NCBI GenBank assembly: GCA_027625915.1
Contig: JANTQA010000063.1
Location: 4,793,501 to 4,857,500 of the forward strand
Direction of reading: 5' to 3'
From: Anaeramoeba flamelloides
Lineage: Eukaryota > Metamonada > Anaeramoebidae
Length of the DNA: 64,000 nucleotides
Positions 1-13,335 of the stretch are shown in pieces (position 1 is the first letter of the stretch; each line of letters opens with the position of its first letter). Made by a program: the position numbers and the translations under genes. The notes under the pieces were generated by a model that searched no databases, had not been told where the DNA came from, and saw nothing but the letters and a program-made list of their open reading frames with translations.

Positions 1-901
<901 letters not shown>

Positions 902-1289
902 GTATTATCGTGGATCAAAAGGTGCGTTTGTTGTATATGATGTTACAGATTATGAATCCTTTAAAAGGGCACAGGACTGGATTTCGGAACTTGAAAGTGA
1001 AAATGATACAGAAGTCAAAATTGCGTTAGTTGGAAATAAAATTGATATTCAAAATGAAGTTGTTTCAAAAGAAGAAGCCTCTAATTATGCAAAGAAAAAG
1101 GGCTATTCATTTTACCAGACTTCTGCAAAAACTGGCGAGGGTGTTACAGAGATGTTCCATGGGTTAACCAAATCTTTACCGTTAGAGCAAGCCGATCTGG
1201 ATTTAACTGAAACAGATTATTCTGATTCTGATGAGATTAGAATTGAAAATAGCAATCCACAAAAAAATGCTAATAGTGGATGTTGTTAA
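902..1289 (+). CDS. Rab5-like small GTPase, 3' terminal exon (partial gene)
   Basis: This exon encodes the C-terminal two thirds of a Rab-family small GTPase, a membrane-trafficking switch. Visible in order are the MYYRG motif after switch II (Met split by a phase-2 intron, AT|G), FVVYDVT, the G4 guanine-specificity motif GNKID, the G5 motif TSAKTGEG, a variable acidic tail, and a C-terminal GCC. The two cysteines are the usual geranylgeranylation site, so the protein is expected on membranes. The segment from VVYDVT through WISEL to the LP near the domain end resembles the Rab5/21/22 group most, and I infer endosomal work. The acceptor AG lies at 900-901 and the stop at 1287-1289. The P-loop and switch I are upstream of the window. 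The exon is intact and has clearly higher G+C than its surroundings. Confidence 0.93.
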
Positions 1290-2439
1290 TAATATAAAAA
1301 AAATATTCTATTTATTTATTATAATTGTAAATTATTTTTACAGTTAATATTTTTGAGAAAATAATTTATCTTAAACACATTTATTTATTTTTACTTAAAC
1401 TTTGATTATTTTTTCGAATTTCAAAAAGAATTATTTTTCTAATGTTTTTTTCAATTATTGGCATTTATGTGATTTTTTAAAAAAATTCTACTGTTCACCT
1501 TATGATGTATTGGATAAAATAAATAGTTTTATTGGTCAAAATAAAAATAAAAAAAAAACCTGGATTATTGTTTTATTAAATATAAGATGAAATCTCTTTA
1601 GTTTCGAAAATTTAATGAATAGTTAGCAATTTTTTGAGAGAGGGGGGTTAAGAGAATAGAATAATTCGAAATGTAAAGAATCAATAACAAAAAAATAAAA
1701 TTTAAATATAATATAAAGACAATAAAAGAAACACTTTTTAACTCTTATATATCCTTGACTTTTCCTGTTGATAAATTTTAGAAATTTTAATTACACATTT
1801 AATTCCATATCTTGTGTTTTGTTAAGGGGGTAGTATTTTGTTAACATAAAATGAAACCTTCAAAAGATCATTAAAATATTTTATTTTTTATTATTTGTGG
1901 TTTAGATTATAAAATAGAGGGTTAACTTCATCTAAACAATTTTAATAAATATGAGTATTTTGTTTGAAATCCAAAAATTAAATATTTCCAATATTAACCA
2001 AAAAAAAAAAAGTAGCCTCTTATTTTTATTATCAATTAAGTTAATTCTTGAAAAGTTTCAAATATATTTTTCAGTTTTATCTTGTAAGGTCTTGGTTTTG
2101 AAAGAATTTTTTATATATTGTTATTTCTTTTTCAATGGTGAATATTTACATTTAAATCTAAGTAAATTAAAATAATCAAAGTATATGTAATTTAATAAAT
2201 GAATATTTGATAGAATCTTAATAAAATTTTCTCAATTAAGTTTCGATCCATTCAGTAATTTATTTTTTATTCTTTTATCGTTTTAAAAGGTTGTTTTATT
2301 CGTTTTCTGATTTTCCAAAAATGAAAAAAAAAATTGAAAACTTTTAATAATAATGAAAAATTTTTTCAGTAAATTGTTTAATCTTATTCACAAGAATCCA
2401 AATAACAATTTAAATCATTTGTGTTAGAAAAAAAAATAA

Positions 2440-2780
2440 TTTTGAATTTTGATGAAAAATACAAAATTCACAAATATCTTGGAGAAAATTTCATTTTGAA
2501 AAATTGATTTGAATCTTACTGATAAATTCAAATAAATTGGATAAAATTTTTATTTCAATTTCGATTTTTGTAATCAGTTAACTCAATCATTAAAACCACT
2601 CAAGAGAGCAAATATATTGAAAGTCAAGTCAATTTTAAAAAGTTTCTTTTCATTTTAATGTATATAATGCTTTAATAAAAGATTGTTTCAAAAAAAAATG
2701 GAAAAAGAAAATGTAGTTAAAATTTTCAGAGATTTGTTTGAATTTATCAGTATTACAAAAAAAAAATTATTGGTAATATG
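2440..2780 (+). repeat. Dispersed repeat C, copy 1
   Basis: Resembles 15350-15670 and, more weakly, 30440-30720. Shared landmarks are a GATAAATTCAAATAAAT-like block, a TTTTTGTAATC block followed by AACTCAA, and, near the end, a block close to GAATTTATCAGTATT. Divergence is considerable and boundaries are by eye. Confidence 0.55.
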
Positions 2781-3649
2781 TTGGAATGACTTTTGAAATT
2801 TAATGGTTATAACCATTCTTCTTACAACAGTTCAATTTTTTTACAATCGGTTGCATAAATCATTTTTTTTTGGTAAAATAAAATGAATTTTCACAAAAAA
2901 AAAAAAAAAAATAAAATCTTTAGAGTGCTTTTCCTGGCAAAAAAGACTTTGTATTGTATAATAATGAAAGAAATGATAATAAAAATGATAAAAAAAATTA
3001 TCATGTGAGAAATAAAAACAATTTCATTGTTTTCTTTTTCATAAAAAAAATGGGAAAAAAATTGGATCTCACTGAAAAAAATTCTTTTCTAAGGTTTTCT
3101 TAGTCGATTAGAATTTTTTAACTCTTGACATAATACAGTTCTAGCATTACAAGATCAACATTATAATAATTTAAAATATTTCATTGTTGTTGTAGAGTCC
3201 TTAGCCCTTAATAATTTCTTGTTTTTTTAATATATAAAAAATAATGAATAATATTTGAATTTATATGATTTGTGAAAAATAAAAGAAAAAATTCAAAAAT
3301 AGTTAAATTGTTCAGAAGTTAACAAGATTTTTTATAAAAATAATAATTAAGAGTTATTACATCATCTGTTTATTTTGAGTTGTGTGTCTTTAAAGGTGAA
3401 AACAAAACTAAAAAAGATTATTACTAACATTTCAATTGATTTTAATTTTTTTGTTAAATACTTGATAAGGATTTTTGAAATTGAATTTTAATTGTTTCTT
3501 GAATTTAAAAAAATATTCCAGTTTTGATATCATATAGTTTGAGTAACAAATAATAAGATCCGTATATTTCTCAATTGTTGGTTTTAAGGAAAAAAGATAT
3601 ATAAAAAATTATTTTTATTATTAAATTTAATCTATTTTTTTTTTTCATT

Positions 3650-4740
3650 TTTTTTAAGGGTGTAAGTGCATTTAACAAATTGTGGGTGTAACTGTTTATG
3701 CAAAACCTGAATCACACAAATTATTTCTTTAACCAAATACATTAATATTTGAATAAAAAGAAGAATTTAATCTATCCTAGTATGATATATTTTCATACCA
3801 ATTGTTAAAAATGTAATCCAAAAAAATGAAAAAATTTATTCAAGAAATTATAAAAAAAATCATTTATATATTGATCTTATCTGTTAAATTTGACATAATT
3901 ACTTCTTCTTTACTTGATTTTTTATCTAATTCTGAATGGAAATACTTTTTATTGAAAAATTTTTGATTAACATATTATTTTGTATTTCAAAAGAATTTTC
4001 AAAATAATTTAAAAAATCCTTTTTTTATCAAAGTCATCTAATTCTAGTTTGGGTTCAGAAAAATAGAGATTTTTTTTTTGAATTTTTCTTCAGAAAAAAA
4101 GATTTATTACACAGTTAGTTGGATTTGATAATTATTTATTTTCCATTCAGGGAAAACTTTAAATAATTCAGAATTCTAATTGTAAGTTTTTCTAAATTTT
4201 TCTTTTATTTTGGTTTGAATATTAGGTAATTGTTTTTTGATTCTAACAATTCACCCCTTGACTTTAATTTTTGAAATATTATTCTTTATTTTCGATTTGT
4301 TAGATAAAAATATTTGAAAAAAGAATTTTTAAAGCAAATTAGTCAAAAAATTGTTTTGTAAAAAAATAATAAATAGTAATGGGGTAGAATTTTAAGATAA
4401 TAAATTGTCTAGATTCATCCAAGTCAAGAGGATAAAGAAAACAAATCTGGGAAAATAGGTTTTTTCAATTATTTTTTTTTCCTGAATTCTTGATTTCAAC
4501 AAATTTATATTTGGAAAGGTGATCTTTCGTATTTGGTCTTCTAAAAGAAAATATTTTTTTCAAATGCACACCTTCCCCGTTCTATATTTTATTGATTTTA
4601 CTCTTTGATTAATTCCAAACTTTTGTATAAAACACATCTCTAGATCCAAAACCTAATTTCAAAAAACCAAAAATTTAATCAAAAAAAAAGGTTCAAAAAT
4701 TGGAAATTATTAAATATACAACTCTAAATTACTTGGTTTC
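3650..4740 (+). repeat. Dispersed repeat B, copy 1
   Basis: About 1.1 kb similar to 26990-27900 and, in its first part, to 14385-15130. Landmarks include TTGATCTTATCTG, TCTTTACTTGATT, TTTTATTTTGGTTTGAAT, AATAATAAATAGTAATG, a GATCTTTCGTRTTTGGTCTTC block and TCCAAAACCT near the end. No coding capacity is visible, so this is probably the eroded remains of a mobile element. Confidence 0.7.
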
Positions 4741-5566
4741 ACTTTCTTTTCATAAAGAGAGTAGCGAATGATATTTTGGTTTCAAAGTTTCAATATCTTA
4801 AAGTACTCAAAATTAGTTTTTCAGTAATATTTATTTCAATGAAAATTTTTCAAAATGGTAAAATGTACCTTATTCCTTAATTAGATTTTTAACGAAAATT
4901 TTTAAAAAAATGAATTTCAGAGATTTTCAAGTTCAAACTCAAATTTACAAATATTTCCAACAAGAAAAAGCAACTAAAAACAATATTTAGGACAGCTTTG
5001 AGGAATTGTTTATGTTAAGAGTTTTGAAAACGAAATTAGGAAATTGTAAAATCAAATTTTAAATAGGATGAAAGAAAAGTAAAAATTGCGAAAATTATTG
5101 GATTTGTTCAAAATTTACCAATTTTTTGGTAAAAGGAATACTTTCTCTGGGGTACAAAATAAAATGGGACTATAGATCTCTATCAAGAGTGTTTTTATAA
5201 AAAATTTCTTCCTTTTTCACCTGAAAACGGAGTAAAGTAATTAACGATTCTAATTGTCAAAAAAAAACACTTTACTTTAAATAAATGTCGTTTAGGAATA
5301 ATCCTTTTGAAAAAATATCTTCCCTTCAGGTTTATAAGCTAGAAATGATTTTTTCAAACAACCTAGAAAAAGTCGAAAAAAGGGAAAAAAAATAAAAGAA
5401 GAAGAAATAAAAAAGAAACAAGCAAAGTACAAATCAAATTAACAGAACAAAGAGACGATTTTTCTATACAATACGAACAATCTCTTTGGTTTGTCTTAAT
5501 AGTTTTTATTTTCAGGAAAAGAATTTTTTTTTTGTTTTGTAGTAATAAAGAAGGGATAGCTGTTTG

Positions 5567-5998
5567 TTATTCGTAAGTTTGTTCTAAAGATCTAGTTTGG
5601 AATAGTTTTTTGGTGAACAAAGAAAATTTGCCGTCCATTTCTGTAGTTGCAGGTTCGAAAATTCCAAGAATTTCGTTATCTTGAAGACTATCAGACTGGT
5701 GCCTTTTTCGGGAATAAAGTTGTAAAAAAACTGTAAAGGCTGTTAGGATCGAAAGTAGCAAGATAAGGGTTGAAACAATATAAAAACGGATCATCCTTTT
5801 GGTTGGAGGCTGGCTATAAAGGGTCAGTGATCTTCGGGGCTGGCAAGAATTTATTGAAACGGGGTGGCTAATACTACGTACACTTGTAAAGGTTGTGTTT
5901 TGTTCATATGTCTCGACACATTGTTCTTGAAAAAGTGGTGACCTTCGTTTAACATAAGGCTTTGTTTTAACAGGTCTAAAATGTTGGGCTTGAATCAT
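5567..5998 (-). CDS. Small single-pass membrane protein, unknown function
   Basis: An intronless 143-residue frame starting at an ATG at 5998-5996. Its codon use is visibly richer in G+C than the flanks, which supports a real gene. Residues 1-69 are polar, basic and Ser/Pro/Thr-rich, with a few cysteines. Residues 70-95 (IRFYIVSTLILL onward) form one clear hydrophobic helix flanked by KR and SRKRH. The tail of about 48 residues is mixed and acidic, with aromatic residues. There is no cleavable signal peptide at the N-terminus. Basic residues flank both sides of the helix, so topology is uncertain. I recognise no family. It is the only gene between the Rab and the acidic coiled-coil gene, with over 3.5 kb of repeat-rich DNA on each side. 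Confidence 0.65.
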   Translation of the reverse strand: MIQAQHFRPVKTKPYVKRRSPLFQEQCVETYEQNTTFTSVRSISHPVSINSCQPRRSLTLYSQPPTKRMIRFYIVSTLILLLSILTAFTVFLQLYSRKRHQSDSLQDNEILGIFEPATTEMDGKFSLFTKKLFQTRSLEQTYE

Positions 5999-7315
5999 TC
6001 TAAAAAATCTTTTAATTTTTTTGTTGTTAAAAAAAAATGAAAAATACTTTCAAAAAAGATTCTGTTAATCAAAAGAAAACCCAAAAGAATTTAAAAAACA
6101 GATTTTGATCTCTTTGTTGGACTTCTTTCTGTTTTTTTAAACAAAAAATATGGCGAATATTATTTCGTTTCTTTCTTTTTGATATTTAGTCAATTAAATT
6201 CTCATCCGAACTTAATTCTCGTCAAAAGATTCATTCTTTTATTGAATCAATTTCTCAAAAACATGTTAAATTTTTCCTGTTTTGAGTTTGGGGTGAATGA
6301 GAGAAAAATTGTTTTTTGAGAAGAAGGATAAGCCTATATACGCGATTATGAATGAACAGCTGATTAGTTATATTTTTTTCAGTTTTGTCAAGATCTAAAG
6401 AAGAAGGATAATTATTGATAAGACAGCATCAACATCTCTTGTTTACTTGCTTTTTAAAAATGGAAAATAAGTTTGTTTCTTAATTGAAAGAAAAGCTAAA
6501 TATCACGATTTTCGAACAACTAGAGGAAAGGTGTTTATTCCAATTCTATCAGTTGTACCTTTTTCCTTTTTTCTATTTAATTCTTTAAAAATTAAAATTT
6601 TTTCTGATTTTAGGATTTTTCAAATTGAACATTTTATCAAGCCGAAAATCAATTTACAAACACAAAAAAAGAAATTTCATTGAAGGAAAATTTCGAAAAG
6701 ACAAATTTTCGTAATTTTCTTTCTGTTTTTTAAGAAAAAAATTTATTGAAATAAACATTGCTAAATTTTCGAAAAAAAATAAGAACTTTTATAATCGATT
6801 TTTGAAAATATTACTAGGTATTATCAATATTATGTTCATGTAAATTCATAAACTTGTTCTGGGGTCACCTATACTTGAATTAAAATATGATGAACATATC
6901 GTAGGAAAATTTAAATTTTGGATAAATTTTAAATATCTTTATCAAAATATTAGGAAAACATGAAATAAAATTCAAACTTTATTACCAAAAAATGTTACAA
7001 TTAAATTCAAACAAAAACAGACAAATATGATAAAGATCTAAACGATGTTTAAAATAACATATATAATTATAAGTTCATCTATTCTCCGTAGAAGGTTGTT
7101 AAGATTCAATAGGTTTTAATTAAATAATATTCAGTTTCGAAATAAACAAAAAAATAACTACATGTTACAACTTTAAAAAATATCTTACAACATTGTGAAC
7201 AAAAAAATTTCAATCTTCTTATCAAATAATGTCATATAATGAAAAAAATGAGTTTGATGATATTCTTTGTTAGCTTTTAGCATTTAAAACGAGATTTAAA
7301 TGGTAATATAAGTAA

Positions 7316-7930
7316 AATATTTCCAAAAAATCAGGGTAAATTTATTTAAAATCTATATATTATCCTTATAAACCTATTTCAATTTAAAAAATCATCAACA
7401 AAATTTATTTATTACTGAAAATGATTCAATTTATTTTTTAGTATTTTATCACACCAATAAAATATATTAACTTTTCTATTATCGATTTTATCTGATATTT
7501 TTTAGGGATTTCAAATCACTCTATATTTTTTTCTTTTTGATCATAAAAATCATTTTCCTAACCTATTTAATCCCCCCCCAAAAAAAAAAAAAAAAAAAAA
7601 AAAAAATACCAATAGAATCGAAGAATATAATTTATTTTCTTCTTGAAAAAATAATATATATCCTTGTCATATTTCCAGTTTTTTATTGAAATTTGCTGTG
7701 TATTAGTTTTCTCCAATAAAAGTTGAATTTTTTTTTTTTTTTTTTCATTTTTTGGGACTATTTCAACCAACATATTTTGAAATAAATACCAAAGTTATTG
7801 TTTCAATAAATATAAATATTCAGCTTGCTTAAGTTTTTTAAATTAATTAATAGACCCATTAATAAAGATTCTTTTTTAAGAAATGAAAAAAAAAACTTAT
7901 TCACTTTTTTGGAAATACCCATTTTCGTTT
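7316..7930 (+). repeat. Dispersed repeat A, copy 1
   Basis: One of four same-strand copies of a roughly 600 bp repeat (others at 9066-9660, 48818-49300 and 57059-57660). Landmarks in order: TATTTCCAAAAAA, GATTTTATCTGATATTTTT, TTTCTTTTTGATC, CATATTTCCAGTTTTTTATT, TTTTCTCCAA, CATTTTTTGG, TTTGAAATAAATACC and CACTTTTTTGGAAATACC. This copy is interrupted by C and A homopolymers. Confidence 0.75.
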
Positions 7931-9065
7931 CATAAAGATATGTCCAAATAAATTTGCAATGTTTTTATCCAAAATAACTTTTATTAAATTTTTTTAATGC
8001 TGTAAATATATTATCATAAATTATTGTTAAATCAATTAAAATTCTACAAATTTTCCAAAAAAAAAAATTAAAAATCAAATAGAATTGGTTCAACTTCTAA
8101 CCATCTCTTTTTTAATGAAACTTAGTTAGAAAAAATGAAAATCGATTGAAGATAAAATTATTTTTGAGCATTTTATATCTACAAATTATTTAATCTGACT
8201 TCTAATCCAGTTTAACTAACTATCAATGTATACCCCCCCTGAGAATTCAAAAATAAAAAAAAAAGAATTTCAAAAACGCAAAAAAACTGAAAAATAATTT
8301 AAAAAATTAGAATTATTTTTTTTTTTATTACTGAAATTTCTTGGAAATAGAATTAACAAAAAAAAAATTTGTTCAATAATACAGGAAGAGTTAGTACATA
8401 AAAATATAAATTCTTTATTATTGTTGTGTTTTTTTTGATGAACACTGTTTTTTTTATAAACCAATTTATAGAAATCAAATAAGAAAATAAAAAAAATATA
8501 AAACAAAAGTAAGAAAATTAATAAAAAAATCTGAAAAATAAAAAAAATATTTCTACGATAATAGAAAAAATATTTATTTCGAAAATAGAAAAACAATTTT
8601 TGTAAAGAATAATTAAAAGTTTATTTTTTTATTTCAAAAGTGACTGGAACAAAACACTTCCCATTACCATTCTAAAATCTTTTTCAATATTTTTCAAAGA
8701 TAATTTAGAAAAGGTTATCAGTTAATTTTAACATTATTTTGTTACACAAAAGTAATTTACAAAATCACTGGTAGTCTCCTAAATTAGGGGACAAAATATT
8801 AGATTAATTAGGGAATAAAAATTCTAATAATAACAATAAAAAATACAGTAAGAAAATAAAGTTATTTATATTCATCTTATTGTCATTCAAATCAACTCCA
8901 AAAAAATTATAATTTTGATGTAGATATTTTTTTACAGATGATATGGAAATTAGTTTTTGTTAGTTTTTTCTTTGGAGTTTTAAAAAAATGCATTTTTAAT
9001 ATTTTCGAAGTGTTTGATAATTTACTTTAAATATTGAATTAAATAATTTGAAGAACCAACAAAGC

Positions 9066-9660
9066 TATTTCCAAGAAAGTGGGGGAAATTTATTTTAAAA
9101 TATATCTATTAAAACCAATATTCAAAAAAAGTATTTAAATATCCAAAAGCTTAAACTACCTTTTATTGATTCCTGAAAATAATTCAATTTGTTTCTTAGT
9201 ATTATCTTACATAAATAAAATTAATTAAATTTTCTGATCTCGATTTCATCTAATATTTTTTAGGAGTAAAAATCAGTGTTAATTATTTTCTTTTTGATTG
9301 AAAAAATCGTTATCATAATTTTTTATAATCTCAACAAATTTACAAATAGAATTAAAAACATATAAATACATTTTATTATTTAAAAAAACAAATTTACCCT
9401 TTCCATATTTCCAGTTTTTTATTGAAATTGTTCATACATTATTTTCTCCAAAAAAAGTTAAATTTTTTTGTTTTTTTTTTCATTTTTTGGAAATATTTCA
9501 AAATATCTAATTTGAAATAAATACCTTAGTCATTGATTCAACTAGTATTCATATTAAACTTTAATTCGTTATTACCAATTAACAAATACCTTCACTAAAA
9601 AAGAAGATTTTTTAAGAAATGTCAAAAAAAAATCCCCACTTTTTTGGAAATACCTTATAA
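9066..9660 (+). repeat. Dispersed repeat A, copy 2
   Basis: Same landmarks and order as copy 1, including CATATTTCCAGTTTTTTATT and CACTTTTTTGGAAATACC. It ends about 340 bp from the stop of the convergent gene at 9998. Confidence 0.75.
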
Positions 9661-9997
9661 AGATTTCCAAAAGAAAAAACTAAAATGAATAAATCATTGT
9701 CAAAAATTAGAAAATAGAAAACAAACAAATATTTTATTTTTGATACAGTCAATTGCAAAAAGTTGGAAACGGTAAAAAGATTAAAAATTAAAGAATAAAA
9801 AATCAAGTTTATATAATTTTCAAAATGAGTAATAAAATCAAATCTTTATCAAAATAAGGTTGAGAAATTTTAATATAAATAATAATTTTATATCCAGATA
9901 AAATCCATCATGAATAAACTTGATACCACGCCCAATATTTTTGTAACTACGGACAACGTGTGTATCAAAAAGAACATCCAAAATTCACTTTGTTTAA

Positions 9998-11368
9998 TTA
10001 ATTACAAAATTTTTTAATTTCTAAATCCAATTCATTAAACTTTTGTAAAAGTTTTTCTTTTGAATTATTATTTGTATTTTTATTTAGTGTGTCTTCGTTT
10101 GTAATTTTTAGTGTTGATTTTAGGAAATTGATTCTTTTATTTTTTTCTTTAATTTGTCTATTAGCATTTTTAATCATTTTTTTTAATAATCCTACTTCCA
10201 TTTCAATAGTTGTAATTTGTTCATAAAGATCTTTTGTTAATGAATATCGCTTTTCCATACTGTTATCCTCTTTTTCTTTTTCTCTTTCTCTTCCTCTTTC
10301 TCTTCCTCTTTCCTTCCCCTTTACAAATTGGTTTTCATTTTCATAGATTTGTTGGTATTCAAATTTAGGAGAATTTTGAAGGTTTTTATATTGCTTTTCG
10401 ATTTTATTTTTTTTTCTATTTGCTAAAAATATCATTCCTTTTTTAAAAAACAGATTTTTGTAGTCTACTTTTCTAAAATATTTAATAAATGTCGAGTACC
10501 TGTTTGAAATTTTAAAAACCAAGGGCTCTTCCTCTATTAAATCATTAAATAATTTTTCAATTTTCTGAAATCTTACCTTTCCGTTAACAAACAAATAGAT
10601 TTCCAAATATTGAACTAAATGTTCTTGCACTTTAAATTTTGAGGCACGTTTACCAAGCGTTTTAAGAGTTGGATAAAATTCTAAATTGTTCTCGCTTTGT
10701 TCATAATAATTTTTTTTGTTTACATTTCTTCTTTGTTGTCGTTGTTCTTGTTTTTTTTCTTTTATTTTCGAGACAGTTTTTTGTTCGTCAATTGTCAGTA
10801 AAGCAACACTTGTGACACCTTGGCACTTCTCATCTAAAACAACCACTTTTTTTTTGAGTCCTTTATCAAAGTACATCAAAAATGGGAATCTTGATTCGAG
10901 ATAGCTTTCAAGAGAAACAAAATAACTTTGAATCATTTTTGTTGCACTAGAGTTCAATTCCTTATTTAGTTCTCTTCTTATTTCTTGGACACTTGTTTTA
11001 ATATTATTTTTGACTATGTCGATGATCGTGTTATGAATTAATCGCAAAGTAATTTTTTTTTCTTTTTTTTCTTCTTCACTTGAAACTTCTTCATATTCAT
11101 CATCTTCATCTTCGTCTTCTTTGTCATCGTAATCATCTTCATCGTCATCATCTTCTTCATCATCTTCTTCTTCTTCTTCTTCTTCTTCTTCTTCATCTTC
11201 TTCTTCTTCTTCTTCTTGTTGTTGTTTTTCTTCATTTTCAAAAGAATTATTTGAGTTAGTATTCTCAATTTCATTACTACCGAGGTCACTACTTATTCCA
11301 GATCCTTCGTCTGATTGTGTTTGTGTTCTGTTCTCTTCTTCAGTGTTAATTTCTTGTAAGATTGACAT
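9998..11368 (-). CDS. Acidic and coiled-coil protein, unknown function
   Basis: An intronless 456-residue frame with an ATG at 11368-11366. Residues 1-45 are polar and rich in Ser, Asn and Glu. Residues 46-100 are almost purely acidic (Glu/Asp runs encoded by a CTT/CAT-rich tract on the plus strand). Residues about 105-200 look like a folded domain with alternating hydrophobics (ITLRLIHNTIIDIVKNNI, then YLESRFPFLMYF). Residues about 235-325 hold a second Lys-rich ordered region (FKVQEHLVQYLEIYLF, then FKISNRYSTFIKYF). After an Arg/Gly/Glu-rich linker around 350-368, a coiled coil fills about 375-456. An acidic head followed by basic folded regions suggests a nuclear or chromatin protein such as a histone-binding factor, but I do not recognise the family. 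The frame is intact and its composition is coding-like. Confidence 0.8.
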   Translation of the reverse strand: MSILQEINTEEENRTQTQSDEGSGISSDLGSNEIENTNSNNSFENEEKQQQEEEEEEDEEEEEEEEEEDDEEDDDDEDDYDDKEDEDEDDEYEEVSSEEEKKEKKITLRLIHNTIIDIVKNNIKTSVQEIRRELNKELNSSATKMIQSYFVSLESYLESRFPFLMYFDKGLKKKVVVLDEKCQGVTSVALLTIDEQKTVSKIKEKKQEQRQQRRNVNKKNYYEQSENNLEFYPTLKTLGKRASKFKVQEHLVQYLEIYLFVNGKVRFQKIEKLFNDLIEEEPLVFKISNRYSTFIKYFRKVDYKNLFFKKGMIFLANRKKNKIEKQYKNLQNSPKFEYQQIYENENQFVKGKERGRERGREREKEKEDNSMEKRYSLTKDLYEQITTIEMEVGLLKKMIKNANRQIKEKNKRINFLKSTLKITNEDTLNKNTNNNSKEKLLQKFNELDLEIKKFCN

Positions 11369-13059
11369 ATTTCTAAAGATAACTTTGAAAATTGTTGATG
11401 ATTAAAAAAATAAACAAAAATGAATTTATATTTATACTCTTGATAGTCAAGAATTAACCAGAGAAAAGACAAAATGAAAGAGTTGAACTTTTATACACCC
11501 GTCTAAGTTAAATATAGATTTTTATATATTTTTAAAAAAATTGTTTACAGGTATTTGAATTAGAAATGGGAATAAATTATCACTTCATTTTCCAGATTTT
11601 TCTTTTATAAATATGGAGTACTCATAAGAAGTATGTTGCAATTTATCTTTTTCAAATATTTTTGTTGGCTGTTTTTTTATTGTATACATTGGTATTTTGG
11701 GTGAACTCGAATACAATAATGAAAGGATAATGGAGAATTGAAATAATTATAATTCAGTAGAAATTATCTCTAATTTTTATTACATGAGCAAAAGGGCTTT
11801 GAAAAGCAATTTCCAATTTTTGTAAGAAGAAGTGGGTTTTGGGACTGGTATTATCTGGTTAAAATAATCAACGTTGAACGTTTTAACACCAATTGTGAAG
11901 TTTAAGGTTGAATAAACGAAAAAAAATCTTCAAATGAATTTCTTAACAAATTGATAAAAACAATTACCATATCTTGAAATTAAAAAAAAAATTAAAGATC
12001 TGATGACTACAATACCTAACTTAATTTTAAAGTTGTTTTCAGAAATGAATTATTTTTTAAAAAGTTGGTTCTTATTTTCCTACTTACTAAGAGTTTAAAA
12101 TCCAATATAATATTAAAACATTTAAAAAAAGTATTTTCTTTAAAGAAGAAAGAAATCATATTGTACATGAAGGAAGTATTCAAAAAATATAATTCAAAAA
12201 AAAATCGTAACGTTTTAAAATAATTTTGTTTAATTAAAAAAAAATTAATTTCAAAATAATTATTAATAATTATTAAAAAATTGAAAAAATAATATTTCTT
12301 TTTTTTGCAATTAAAAAAGAGGGGTTCAACATCATTGCCTCATGTTAGTCTGAAACTCTAAAAAAAAAAAATTCAATTTCTTTTTTATTATTGAGAAAGA
12401 AGTGAAACAACACTCTAAATGCAATTTCACTTCAAATTTTTAAAAACAATTGAAACCGAAAATTAAAGAATATATTATTATTAATTAAAGAAAAGAATCG
12501 TAAACTTCCATGGTTTAAAATGTTTTTTATTAAAATATAATATTTTTAAAATGATTAAAAATATTAATATATTATTAACCGGAATTATATATCAACAAAA
12601 AATGATCAATATTTTCGGTTATTTCCTTCTTTTCTTATTTTAAATCCCTATTCCCAGTAAAAAGTAAAAAATGTCTTTTTTTTTTTTAATCCCCTTTTTC
12701 AAAAACCCCATGAATAAAAGGTTGCCTCAATTATAAAAATGATTACTATTGAAATCTATACAAATACTTGGTTCAAAACTCATACTTAAAGATCTTCAAA
12801 AAAAGTTAATTTAACAAAAATGACAAAAAAATACTCTTTTTTTTTTCTTATTCTGAGACTAGAGTTTTAAACATAAAACGTAAACTTCATTAGTAATTTT
12901 TTAAGTACTATTGTTACTGTAAGCAATTAATAAATGTTCTAAATTTTAGAATTACCAAACCTGATGGATAACTTAAATTTATCGTTAATATATTAATATT
13001 TTTTTTTTTTTTTTGAAATATTCTTGTGGAATATTAAAAAATTCTGAAGAGTGCCCTAT

Positions 13060-13335
13060 TTTCCCTGAATTATTTTAAATTCTGGAAAACGTCAAAAAAA
13101 CTTAATGACAATTTTTCAGGTTTTTTTTTGTTTTATCTCTGAAGTGTTCTAGGTTTTTGTTACTTTTTGAAATAAACCGAAAAATTATTAAAATTTTCGG
13201 TTTATTTCAAAAAGTAAAAAAAACCTAACGAAAATCTATTAATTTTAAAAATAAATAGAAAACACAATAAAGCATCATGTAAATTTTCCAGTGTTCAAAA
13301 TAATAGACTAAAATCTTGATTTTACTTAATTTTGA
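13060..13335. repeat. Hairpin element F1
   Basis: A near-perfect palindrome spans 13151-13226: the arm ACTTTTTGAAATAAACCG pairs with CGGTTTATTTCAAAAAGT across a loop of fewer than ten bases, and the right arm ends AAACCTAACG. Flanking it are diverged parts of the second module of this family, at about 13060-13115 (TTCTGGAAAAC) and 13287-13335 (TTTTCCAGTGTTC, then CTAAAATCTTGATTTTA). Members at 25.9, 43.7, 56.8 and 61.4 kb share the arms and boxes. Confidence 0.75.

Larger units (their letters stand above)
1290..5566. other. Intergenic, repeat-derived
   Basis: No convincing gene. Open frames here (for example 1402-1590 and 1951-2175) have the base composition of the background, no recognisable domain, and are rich in Phe, Ile, Lys and Asn. 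The stretch holds copies of two dispersed repeats, at about 2440-2780 and 3650-4740, listed separately. Confidence 0.6.
5999..9997. other. Intergenic, repeat-derived
   Basis: No convincing gene. The small frames (7567-7773, 8270-8596 and 9612-9806, all minus) are Phe/Ile/Lys/Asn-rich and run over homopolymers. The interval contains two copies of dispersed repeat A. A short coding-like stretch at about 9914-10016 (+) is reported under findings. A C8/poly-A run lies at 7572-7606. Confidence 0.55.

Noticed and set aside
11038-11289. Lys/Met-rich minus-strand frame
   Set aside because: A frame-shifted reading of the Glu/Asp run of the acidic gene at 9998-11368.
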